From Osedax fenrisi (Eukaryota; Annelida; Polychaeta; Sabellida; Siboglinidae): a DNA stretch of 64,000 nt. The stretch is taken from assembly GCA_964019155.1 (NCBI GenBank), contig OZ025241.1, forward strand, positions 11,951,128-12,015,127. Direction: 5' to 3'. The notes under the pieces are model-generated. The model saw only the letters and a list, made by a program, of their open reading frames with translations. It did not search any database and was not told where the DNA came from. Position numbers and translations under genes: made by a program. This document shows positions 1 through 9,603 of the stretch, piece after piece (the stretch's first letter is position 1; every line of letters starts with the position of its first letter).

Positions 1-667
1 TAGTAAATAAATATATAAATATATGTGTATATTATTGAATATAGAATCGTAAGTTAGATACTATAGTAACATTTTCGATATATTTGTTTTTCAATAAGTT
101 ATTTATTTTTCATTATATTACATTATTAATTCATTTTAACCTTCCTATATAATATATAATATTAGTAATATTACTATAATTTTTAATATTTATAAACCAA
201 ACTAGTATAAAATGTAAATACTATACATTTATAGTCTACGAATAACCCAACTATAATGTATTTGTACGATATAAATAAAACCATAGGAATAAAACCTATA
301 AGAATACGATTTTTTATATTGATGCTATTATAATAAATTTGATTTCATTAGACATATTATTAAATTCTATAATAGAAGTCGTATTTTAGTTTTTTTTATT
401 TTTATTTTAAAAAAAGTTATGCACAAAAAAAATAGTAAAAATAATACATGGTGTAGATATGAATTATGCATGTTTTAATTAATTTATAATACTTATGCAA
501 TCATGATTCATTCAATAATGTATATGTTTTATTAGTATATATTCGATATTATTAACACATAGATTAATAATAATATTTGTATCCGCTTTTTGTATTGTAT
601 TCAATAAATATATATTATTATTATATACACACTTATATAATTAATAAGCCTATTTATTTAGTATTAA

Positions 668-1035
668 CAAAGATTTTGCGAAGCAAAGATATAACACTCC
701 TTATGCATGCAACGTAATTTAGTAATATCCCCTGCCGCTGCTAGAAGTAGTATCGAAATCACTGAAATAGATTTAGGTTCGGCTCTATTTGCATACAACA
801 ATGTTTTCATTGCTCTATTAAATTACATGCAATATAAATTAGCTTTTACTTACTAAATATATACGTATAGCATTTAAAACATACATATCATATTTGTTTG
901 TTATATATTAGTAATGAACACTTAGTTTTCATTATATAAATATTAATTTAAAGCATATTATTTAACATTTTAAAAGTGTATAGTTAAATACGAATTTACG
1001 CGTAAGTGTTATATCTTTCCTTCGGAAAATCTTTG
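668..1035. mobile_element. MITE-like element with ~31-bp terminal inverted repeats
   Basis: The first 31 bases (668-698) are the inverse of the last 31 (1005-1035) except at two positions. Both ends are flanked by GTATTAA (661-667 and 1036-1042), a plausible 7-bp target site duplication. The 306-bp interior has no open frame and is somewhat richer in G+C than its surroundings. Each inverted repeat holds its own small hairpin (TTTTGC-GAA-GCAAAG on the left). No transposase is present, so this would be a non-autonomous DNA transposon of unresolved superfamily. Confidence 0.7.
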
Positions 1036-1429
1036 GTATTAATTCAATATAAATATAATGGGATATGTATATAGATATACAAAATGTTTAATCTGGTATA
1101 TATATATATATATACCTCAATCCAAAGTGGCGAGTATTAGAATCATCTAGAATTATATTTTAAAGTGATGCCACACATGCAAATATACGCACGAAATAAC
1201 CTCACTTGCGAATATCAAACGTTTCTATAAAAACATAATTATTTTCAAAATGCATGCGAATATTCGTAGGTATTTACGTTTTACTTCTATTTATATACCT
1301 CACTTTAACTCTCCCTAATAAATTCAATATAATGTTAAAATTTTAATTAATACATGTAAAAATATATATAATTATACGAGGGATTTCCATATAGTTTAGG
1401 TGTGGAATGGACTTTATAGATATAATAGA

Positions 1430-1720
1430 CATACCCGAGCTAGCTTTGCTATGTTTTTTATTTTTTATCTATCTATTTTTTATTAATTATAGCGATTCCT
1501 GATTCTGCATTTCTGCCGTACACGACCCAGCTTTATTATGTTTTGTATTGTTTACCTATCTATTTTTTTATTAATTATAGCTCTTGCTGATTCATAATTT
1601 CTGCCGAACCCAACCCAGCTTTATTATGTTTTGTATTGTTCACCTATCTATTTTGTATTAATTATAGGCTATAATGTATAGCTATTCATGATTATTCATT
1701 GCTGCCGTACCTGACCCGTA
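1430..1720. repeat. ~85-bp tandem repeat, 3-4 imperfect units
   Basis: Units share a T-rich core (CTATCTATTTTTTATTAATT), then an ATAGC...GATTC stretch, then CTGCCGTAC followed by CGACC or TGACCC. Unit lengths vary by a few bases. Reverse-oriented relatives occur at 55480-56015. The homology of diverged fragment X3 begins right after this array. Confidence 0.75.
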
Positions 1721-3318
1721 ACATTATGTATTATATATTAACTCATTGATAACAAAATTATTGTCTAATTAATTGATAACCAATCATATTGTTAGATTTT
1801 ATCTTATATTGTATAAAATACTTTTACTATAATTTTAAATAAGCATTTTTTATATTTTCGATAATGAAAAGTTATTAGTATTTAAATCGTAATTAAACCG
1901 AAATCATATGTTCATACCCGAAACCTTCCAGGTAGTTAATTACCCGAAACTACCCGACATCATTTACAACACTAATATGTATGATATTATATTTAAATAT
2001 TTATAAAAATATATAGTTAAATATATATATATTAGTCATTAATATTTTCTTGTATAAAAGAATATTAAATTAATTATGGATTCTTACATGTCAATTTTAT
2101 TTGAAATTAAAATACTAAATATATCAATTGTATCAATTATGTTATATTTATTTAAACAATAATCAATTAATTATTCTTTAAAACTTATATAAATCTTTGT
2201 ATTTTATCAACATTAATAATTTAATTTATATCAAAAAAAGATTTTGTGTATTTGTATTAAATAATCATAAATATATTTAATTGTATTACATTTATTTATA
2301 TTTGTTATTATAATTATATTAGAATAATACATTACATAATTATTATTATTTGATTCAAACATTAACATAATTATCAAAATCAAATTTAGTATATTTATAT
2401 ATGAATCATTAATCAGAAATGTATTTATATTAAAGTATATTTCACTTTTGTTTACATAGCAACCAATATATAGATGTGTTAATAACTGCTTAGCTTTTAA
2501 ATATCCTTTAATTGTATTATTATTATAAAGATAAGTACGTATTCATTTATTTTTTTATATTATCTATTATATTAATACTATTTAAATATTAATATCCAAC
2601 TTGTTTGAAATACATAATAGTTGTCTTTAAATTATAATCATATCTTATTTAGATATAATTATATTTAGATTTGTTTACATTTTATCATAACAAAATAAAA
2701 ATCCTAAAAAAATAATTAAATAATAATCACAAAGATAATAGAATTATAAATTCGATAAATTAATCAAATTCAAATATATACTTTTACTTTAGCATTCGAA
2801 CTGACCAGACGTGTTTTAATTCATACAAATGTAGCATAACAATTTCTATTCATACACAATTATTTGATTTCTATAGAATTTATCAATAATATTCTGCACA
2901 TTATATATAATATATTAAATATATTTAAATCCTATACACTACACATATTGTGTTTCGTATAGTGTACACTGTGTATAGTGTGCACTATACAAGATCGTAC
3001 ACTACGTTCTACGTTCCTGGAGATATCCCCTAGGACTTCATGCACGGGTAGCTGGACTACCCTTTTTCACTGAGGTTATGTAACTACTCACGTGTTCTAT
3101 TCGCTGCCCTCATTGTCCTTAATCTTTCGAGGTACTGATCCTGTACTGAAGAATCGGACGCATATCCGTAGAATCTACCCGCACGAAGAGTTTCCACCAT
3201 ACTGGAGAATCTATCATATACGTGGAGTCGACTTAATTTCACTGCTTACTACATTATTATATAATACCTATATATATTACGTTACTCGAGTTCATCTATT
3301 AGCTAGCAAGTGTATATA

Positions 3319-4416
3319 ATGGCAGTTGTATGTCATTATTGCAATGAACCTGCTCTAGCTCTGACCTACCATGTAGCTCGTGTAAATCATTCTACCACCA
3401 TGTATGCCTCTTCCCAGCATCAATTATATCCAAATCTTGGACTCATATCAATAGTCCCCCTCCATCATATGCCCTTGCCATTTTTTTCTTCCCCTAATTT
3501 CACATTTACATGTCCCTCTTGCCTCCTAAACAACTCATCAAATACATCTACTACATTCTCCTCTCCTCTAGTTACCCCTACTCCTATACATCGTAATAAT
3601 CCCCCCATCCGACCTCCTATACCTGCCCAATTAAGAATTTCCAAACTTATGGAACTTAAAACTTTCCCCCCATCCTTCATAACCGCTAATATCCCATCAC
3701 CTTTCCCTTATCATAAATCGTATGCATCTGCTATTATATCATCTTCCTCTCCTATCCCTATTAAATCTCCTATCGTCCACCATGTACCTCCTAATTCTAC
3801 CACACCCTATACTCTTCATATACCTCGTAAACGTCAACTAAATAATATCATTCGTAACAATTCACTTGTCATTGAACATTTAAAGACCTCTGATATGAAT
3901 ACTGAATTCATTTCATCAATCCTTATACATATGCTACTGCCTAAAATATCTATTTCTATAGTCAAATTTAAACATAACAATGCAATCATCCAATTCTCTA
4001 GTAAATCATTTTGTGACAAGTTTTTCAGTAGATTTAGATCTACTAAATTTAATCCCCGATTCTCACACCTATATATACGAAATTCCCTACCTTATAAAAC
4101 CCGTTTATTAGGTAAAATCCTTTATCATGCATATATATTAAAACTAACCCTTATACATACTAAACCCATATTTAATACATATACAAAGTCATTTGAATTA
4201 CGACTTATATATAATTATATTGACTGGTCTCTTCCACCTATTACCATACCTCCAACTCTCCTTATTCACTGGGAATCTTCCTACCTTAAATTTAAATCTT
4301 CCGTTCCCTCATTTAGTAATCTCTCCATTAATACTAATTCAGACCCCACACCTAATAATCCTTCTGAAAATTCCAACTCCCCATTTTATTCCTGTAATAT
4401 CAACTCCATCTATTGA
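3319..4416 (+). CDS. LINE ORF1 protein, zinc-finger and RNA-binding type, X copy 1
   Basis: 365 codons from the ATG at 3319; the frame is open nine bases further to an ATG at 3310, but copy 2 begins at the equivalent of 3319. The N terminus has a possible zinc site: C5-x2-C8, H18, H24 and C65-x2-C68. A Pro/Ser/Thr-rich linker follows (about 70-165). The C-terminal part (about 175-330) alternates short hydrophobic strands with basic residues. It resembles the RNA-binding half of LINE ORF1 proteins, including an LYIRNSLPYKTRLLG stretch placed like the conserved segment of the ORF1 C-terminal domain. No CCHC gag knuckles are present. ORF1 proteins of this group are thought to coat element RNA and assist target-primed reverse transcription. 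Copy 2 differs at a few residues only. The family-level call is good; the exact fold is inferred. Confidence 0.75.
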   Translation: MAVVCHYCNEPALALTYHVARVNHSTTMYASSQHQLYPNLGLISIVPLHHMPLPFFSSPNFTFTCPSCLLNNSSNTSTTFSSPLVTPTPIHRNNPPIRPPIPAQLRISKLMELKTFPPSFITANIPSPFPYHKSYASAIISSSSPIPIKSPIVHHVPPNSTTPYTLHIPRKRQLNNIIRNNSLVIEHLKTSDMNTEFISSILIHMLLPKISISIVKFKHNNAIIQFSSKSFCDKFFSRFRSTKFNPRFSHLYIRNSLPYKTRLLGKILYHAYILKLTLIHTKPIFNTYTKSFELRLIYNYIDWSLPPITIPPTLLIHWESSYLKFKSSVPSFSNLSINTNSDPTPNNPSENSNSPFYSCNINSIY

Positions 4417-4507
4417 TTTAAATAATTCCACCATCATAAATGTCCCAGTTATTGATTCACTAAAATCTAATCATATATCTACACCCTCTCTAACTAAATC
4501 TGCATGA

Positions 4508-7339
4508 CTATCTGAACACATTGCCCTAATAAATATTCGTTCTCTTCGTTCCAATGCCTCACTCTTATTACCATTCCTTAAAAAGTGCAATTTCAGTATT
4601 ATTGCTTTAACGGAAACATGGATCTCTCAAGATGATTCCGACATATTTGCCCTATTTCACAATTTTGGTTATACATTAATCTTATCGCCACGATTATCAG
4701 GTCGTGGTGCTGGGGTTGGCTTCCTCGTAAAAACTTCTCTACCTTTACCATGTATATCCATATCCCATAACTTCTCCTACTCTGACTGCTTAACCATATC
4801 ATTCACCCAAAAACACAAATCTATATCCATTACTGTCATTTATATACCGCCAAAACCAGAATTCGCTTCCTTTCTAAGTGAGTTTAACGATCTTGCTACT
4901 GATCTCATTAGTTCACCCACATACCACCCTATTATACTTGGTGATTTCAACTATCATTTTAATGCTACCTCAAATCCACATATTATTTTCACTAATTTAA
5001 CACATTCATTATCCCTATCACAACATGTCAATTTCCCAACTCATATAAATGGCAATATTATTGATCTTGTATTATCCAGTTCTCTCCATTCTGAACTCGT
5101 GGTGAGTAATATTTCTAGGCTTGATCTACTTTCCGATCACTTCCTTATCTCATTCAAAACTAACTTTACTATCACTCTTAATCAGAAAACACTTATTACA
5201 TACAGACCCATTAAGAAAATTAATTCCATGATATTCTTAGCTGACTTACATTCTGCTTTAGGTGACTACTGTTATTCTCCAGTTGTATTAAATTCCATAC
5301 TATCCCATCTTCTCGATAAACATGCGCCTTCAAACACTATATCAGTAACTCTACATCCTGATACCCCATGGTTTACTTCCCACCTCATGTCCTTGAAACG
5401 ATCACTTCGTAAATCTGAAAGAACATACATATCCTTGAGATCTTCATCTTCTATAGCTTCATTCATTGAGCAACGTAAGATCTACAAGTTAGCAATTTCC
5501 TATGCCAAATCTAGCTATTACACTCAGGTTATAAATGATCTTGCTTCTGATAACCGACGACTTTTCAGACTAGCTAATAAGTTGTTATCTCCCCCAAAAC
5601 CAGCATTACTACCATCTATAATTAACATTTCTCCATTACAATTAAGCTGTCTTTTCTCCAAAACATTTTCTAATAAGATTGACTCCATCATAATAAAGAT
5701 CAATAACCATACCCTTACTGCCAATTATCCTTCAATCATAGTTACCCTACCTATATCTGTTTTCTTAAGTTGTTTTCGTCCGCCACATATATCTCTCATA
5801 TCTAAACTACTAAATGCATCCTCTTCGATATCTCCCTCCGATCCTGTTCCACTATCTATTTTTAAACTTTACTCCGATTATCTATGTCCAACTATCTGTA
5901 ACATCATCTCATATTCCCTAAATTCCGGTACTGTCCCTTCAATTTTTAAACAAGCAATAATCACTCCCATTCTTAAAAAACCTTCACTCGATCCTGATTC
6001 ACTTCTCAATTATCGCCCAATTTCTCAGCTACCTTTGGTGAGTAAAATTTTTGAAAGAGTTGTCTCTCGTCAACTAATCTCATATTTAACCGCCAATAAT
6101 CTCCATATTCCTCAACAAAGTGGCTTTCGCCGAGGAAACTCCACAGAAACAGCACTACTAAACGTAATTGATGTAATCACTTCTACCATTAATACTAAAA
6201 ACTGCTGTCAACTAGTAATGCTGGACATATCCAGTGCTTTCGATACGCTTGATCACAAAATTATACTGTCCCGTCTACACCTGCTTGGAGTTAGAGACCT
6301 TGCCCTCTCATGGTTTACTTCATATCTATTTGACCGTAGTAGCAGTGTAAAAATATATAATTCTTTTTCTTCCCCTTCTCCTATGAAATATGGTGTTCCC
6401 CAGGGATCAGTACTCGGTCCTTCACTTTTCTCAATTTATTTATACCCATTACCATCCATAATATCTAAATATCCAAATATATATTACCATCTTTATGCAG
6501 ATGACATACAACTATATATGTTTCTTCCAACTAATTCATCACCAGGTCTCAATAATCAACTCTCTAATTGTGCTAATGACATTAAAGAATGGCTTATTTC
6601 TAATAATCTTCTCCTTAATACTTCCAAAACTACATTGTTGAATCTTTCTCCATCACCAACTTACTTCCCTCCTTTTCTTATTGATAATATTGTAATATCT
6701 CCTTCTCCTACTGCATCTAACTTAGGTATACTTTTTGATTCTACACTTTCCTTCATTCCTCATATTACTGCCATCACTAAATCTGCAAATTATCATCTAT
6801 TTAGAATTAGAAAAATACGAAAATCAATTACTGTATCTCTTACTAAAACTCTAGTTAATTCCCTTGTACTCTCACGCATAGATTACTGTTCCTCAATCCT
6901 TATAAATATTCCATTATCATCTATCTCTCCCTTAAATCGAGTTATTCGTTCATCAATCCGTACAACATATAACCTACGTATTCGAGAGCATTCATCTACT
7001 TCCTCATACCAACACATATCTCCATGGTTTACATTTAACAAACGCTCTGCTTATCGCATATTATCTATTGTTCATTCCTCAATATACTCTTCAAATTGCC
7101 CTTCATATATTTCTGCTTCTCTAGTACAAAGAGCTCCCCTTCCATCACTTAGAAACCATGCATCTCACCTTCTATCTACCCCTATTCTACGTCCCTCAAA
7201 AATGAATACTCGGGCACTGAGTTATATTGGTCCTAAGCTATGGAATTCACTCCCGCCCTATATTAGATCCATAAAATCGCATAAAACATTCATGAAATAT
7301 ATACAACAATTGATCTCAGGTGGTAACCTGAATTATTAA
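4508..7339 (+). CDS. LINE ORF2: APE endonuclease plus reverse transcriptase, X copy 1
   Basis: The frame is open for 943 codons from just after a TGA at 4505-4507 to TAA at 7337-7339. Endonuclease (about 1-225): Asn9 in NIRSL, Glu36 in TETW, GDFN at 145-148 and SDH at 209-211, all expected catalytic motifs. RT (about 440-700): NYRPISQLPL, DISSAFDTLDH near 574-584, GVPQGSVLGP at 629-638 and YADD at 663-666. The C-terminal region ends with the LWNSLPPYIR motif common to CR1/L2-type elements. It nicks DNA and copies element RNA from the nick. No ATG precedes the endonuclease; the first in-frame ATG is at 5228. The same frame is also open upstream from 4193 to the TGA, overlapping ORF1. That TGA is shared by both copies, so it is either an old nonsense mutation or the site of unusual translation. 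Apart from this it looks intact. Confidence 0.88.
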   Translation, partial: LSEHIALINIRSLRSNASLLLPFLKKCNFSIIALTETWISQDDSDIFALFHNFGYTLILSPRLSGRGAGVGFLVKTSLPLPCISISHNFSYSDCLTISFTQKHKSISITVIYIPPKPEFASFLSEFNDLATDLISSPTYHPIILGDFNYHFNATSNPHIIFTNLTHSLSLSQHVNFPTHINGNIIDLVLSSSLHSELVVSNISRLDLLSDHFLISFKTNFTITLNQKTLITYRPIKKINSMIFLADLHSALGDYCYSPVVLNSILSHLLDKHAPSNTISVTLHPDTPWFTSHLMSLKRSLRKSERTYISLRSSSSIASFIEQRKIYKLAISYAKSSYYTQVINDLASDNRRLFRLANKLLSPPKPALLPSIINISPLQLSCLFSKTFSNKIDSIIIKINNHTLTANYPSIIVTLPISVFLSCFRPPHISLISKLLNASSSISPSDPVPLSIFKLYSDYLCPTICNIISYSLNSGTVPSIFKQAIITPILKKPSLDPDSLLNYRPISQLPLVSKIFERVVSRQLISYLTANNLHIPQQSGFRRGNSTETALLNVIDVITSTINTKNCCQLVMLDISSAFDTLDHKIILSRLHLLGVRDLALSWFTSYLFDRSSSVKIYNSFSSPSPMKYGVPQGSVLGPSLFSIYLYPLPSIISKYPNIYYHLYADDIQLYMFLPTNSSPGLNNQLSNCANDIKEWLISNNLLLNTSKTTLLNLSPSPTYFPPFLIDNIVISPSPTASNLGILFDSTLSFIPHITAITKSANYHLFRIRKIRKSITVSLTKTLVNSLVLSRIDYCSSILINIPLSSISPLNRVIRSSIRTTYNLRIREHSSTSSYQHISPWFTFNKRSAYRILSIVHSSIYSSNCPSYISASLVQRAPLPSLRNHASHLLSTPILRPSKMNTRALSYIGPKLWNSLPPYIRSIKSHKTFMKYIQQLISGGNLNY

Positions 7340-7539
7340 TATTGTTTGTCATTATTATTTTATTAATTAATTTCCTTACGGCTTATTCTATTTTATTGTA
7401 TTATTATTATTGGTATTTATTGTTTACCTACTTTTATTATTTGTATTCTATTATATACACCTTTGAGAAATCATTTATGATTTATTTAAGTGTCTAAATA
7501 AACATTCAATCAATATTTGTATATACAAGTTGTTAAGTT

Positions 7540-9260
7540 ATTAGAAAAAGAATCAATGCGTTAAATACATTATTTATTAACTTTGTACATTTATCACGGC
7601 TCTTATAGATAGGCGTCTAGCATTGCTTAATCATGTGAGACGGCATCGATTGATGTATGGGCATATTCCTAGCACTCGGCGTGTGTTAGTATAATGCGAG
7701 ATAATAATAATAATACACAAAGTAATAGTGATAATAACATAACATCACCTCTTCTAAGAAGAAGATATATTACAGGACAAATCTGTAGGGAGTGTACCTG
7801 TTCCTGGAGCTTCGGCGTATAGTTTCCTAAGCTGCTTTTGGTACTATAATAGCTATGTGTGAGAAGATGGTATTATTATCAGATGGTGGTGTTGGGTAAT
7901 TAGATAAATGTAGTGTTTGGGTATGAGTGGGGGTTCTCTATGGTGATGTAATTTTCTTGGGGTTAGTTGTAGGTGTTGATCGTATTTTATGTCTTGTACG
8001 TCATAGGATGTTTCCCGTATGGGTACACATGACATATGATTCTGGTTCGTTTCTTGACAATGGTAGATGGGGATCATGTGAATTTGAAGGAGTCTCGAAT
8101 TTGACAGATTTGAACGTTCTGTACGATGTATGCGGTTTTCTTGCAAGTAATGTCATCTAGTTAATTTATGTCTGTTTGATGTGTTTGTAGTTTCGTGCGT
8201 TCTCATGTTTGGATTGATGTACGAGTAGGTGTAGAGGGCTGGGGTCATCACATTTTCAGGGTTATTTCTCTAAGATAGTAGTGCTTTATTTATCTTATTG
8301 ATGTCTGTATTTTTTATAATGTTCTTTATGGTCTGAACGTGTCTTTCTATGAATTCATTTGATGCTAGGTAGTGAGGACTGGATGAAATGTGGGTGATGT
8401 CCTATTAATGGAGGACATATATGGTATGCTTCTGATGTTTGGTGATAGTTTCAAATTGCTTATTGGATGTGTCTGGAATCTTTCGCATTGGTTGGAATAC
8501 CATATTACATATAATATCATGATGTCGCCTTACTTCTTTGGTGCATATGTTATGCTGGATACCTATGCTGTAGGCTTATTTACCGATATGATGATTACTT
8601 TGGAAATCATACGCTATAGTTCTATATATACTTTAAAGTTGATTTCGACAAATTTATTTGCATGTAACAAGGGTCGTACTTATTTGTCGAGGCTTATTTG
8701 AAGTGTTACGGGGAATATTCTGGTATCAGTTTTGGCGGGTGGTTTTGATATAGGTGGGATTATGTCTATTGTGCATAATATTTTTATGAGGCTTAGCCTT
8801 CTGCAGATGTGTCTATTAGTCATAGTATAGGGGGTTGTGGGGATTCGACTATAGTGAAGTTTATATCGTATAATATGCCATTATAATTATAACATATTAT
8901 TGTTATGCCGTAGGTCGTAATAGGTTTATTGCCATATGTTAAGAGTATGTATGGATAGGGGTTAGTTAATTAGGCTTTCTAATGTTATTGTATACCTTAA
9001 AGGATAGTACATTACTTTAAGACCATTTGTCAACTTTAAATAATATATATGTTCTATTTTTAAAGGGTATGAATAGTTTAACATAATTTAATAAAAACCT
9101 TGTATCTTATGTCATGGTCTGCTACATGTAAGTTTGATTTAATTTAGTGGACTCCTGTTTCTTGTAGTTCTTATATTAATGTCTGCTCCTACAGAATGAT
9201 TCGAAGTGGTTCACCCTGTTACAAACATTGCATCTGAGTCAGAGAGCTGCTTCCTGTAAT
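7540..9260 (-). mobile_element. Ty3/Gypsy-type retrotransposon relic (pol 3' part)
   Basis: A stretch richer in G+C than its surroundings whose minus strand encodes broken pieces of a Gypsy-type integrase (see the entry at 7855-8600). I could not define LTRs. The lower-coordinate end (7540-7850) also matches diverged fragment X3 as far as about 7647. Nothing recognisable was found in 8900-9260. Confidence 0.65.
7855..8600 (-). pseudogene. Gypsy integrase fragment, degenerate
   Basis: Read on the minus strand, one frame gives HISSSPHYLASNEFIERHV followed by QTIKNI (about 8305-8383). This is the signature around the third catalytic residue of Ty3/Gypsy integrase, whose usual form is TSSPHYPQSNGFIERHVQT. 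Downstream, a shifted frame gives EPESYVMCTHTGNIL and then RTRHKIR near 7975-8040. This resembles the integrase C-terminal segment where Pro-x-Ser-Tyr precedes an Arg-Asn-Arg-His stretch. Upstream pieces resemble the N-terminal zinc region, and the segment bearing the first two catalytic Asp residues appears deleted. Stops and frameshifts are frequent, so no product is expected. The integrase assignment is firm; the subfamily is not. Confidence 0.72.
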
Positions 9261-9479
9261 TTATTTCAACATATAGTTTTTTTGTAGTCTTAAACTATAT
9301 AATTGAAACAAAATATTAATTAGTAAATAATTTAAAGTTTTATATATACACTACTAACGTTAATCAGTACATGATACCGTGTTGAAACTCATCAAATAAA
9401 CTGGATTGCAGGTATCCAATTATATATAATTTAAATATATTAATAAATATATATATATTTAATAGTTACTGATAGTTTG

Positions 9480-9594
9480 CATAGGATTAGACGATATAAA
9501 TGAGATAAAGACGATGATGTTGGACAGAGATGTTTGGAGAGATAAGGCAAAGAAGAGTCGAGCGAGAGCTCGACATAAGTAAGTAAGTAAGTAA
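9480..9594 (+). mobile_element. 5'-truncated LINE tail, insertion private to X copy 1
   Basis: 115 bp absent from X copy 2 and flanked by perfect 9-bp duplications GATAGTTTG (9471-9479 and 9595-9603); copy 2 has a single GATAGTTTG at 46504-46512. It carries the last 33 codons of a LINE ORF2 (9481-9579, with ...LDRDVWRDKAKKSRARARHK) and ends in (TAAG)n. The stop codon TAA lies within the first TAAG unit, so there is essentially no 3' UTR, as seen in compact RTE-like elements. This is a clean retrotransposition that postdates the X duplication, or one copied imprecisely into it. Confidence 0.88.
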
Positions 9595-9603
9595 GATAGT
9601 TTG

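Larger units (their letters stand above)
2442..7515 (+). mobile_element. CR1/L2-group LINE, X copy 1, near full length
   Basis: A non-LTR retrotransposon with ORF1, then APE endonuclease plus RT in ORF2, and a short 3' UTR ending in CAAT-type repeats (7504-7514). The 3' UTR holds a perfect stem-loop, AAATCA-TTTA-TGATTT (7468-7483), also kept in the relic near 58.05 kb. The left limit is inferred from diverged copy X3, which joins sequence matching 2441 to sequence matching about 7519. Base composition becomes clearly coding-like only from about 2940-3000, so 2442-2940 could be 5' UTR, an older insertion, or host DNA lost from X3. Target site duplications were not resolved. Confidence 0.8.

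Noticed and set aside
1430..1720. CRISPR-like array
   Set aside because: Units are imperfect, T-rich and adjacent without unique spacers of constant length, in an animal-type genome.
2940..3000. LTR or DNA-transposon end formed by the TAGTGTACACT-type palindromic repeats
   Set aside because: No partner repeat downstream of the element; more likely part of the LINE 5' region.
3092..3330. Short gene before ORF1
   Set aside because: It overlaps the 5' region of the LINE and ends just after the ORF1 start; there is no independent support.
7853..8160. Open frames on both strands near 7.9-8.1 kb (and 44.9-45.2 kb) as small genes
   Set aside because: They are frame remnants and shadows of the Gypsy integrase relic.
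8390..8701. 103-residue plus-strand frame in both X copies
   Set aside because: It lies opposite the integrase relic; conservation reflects the duplication, and the translation has no recognisable family features.
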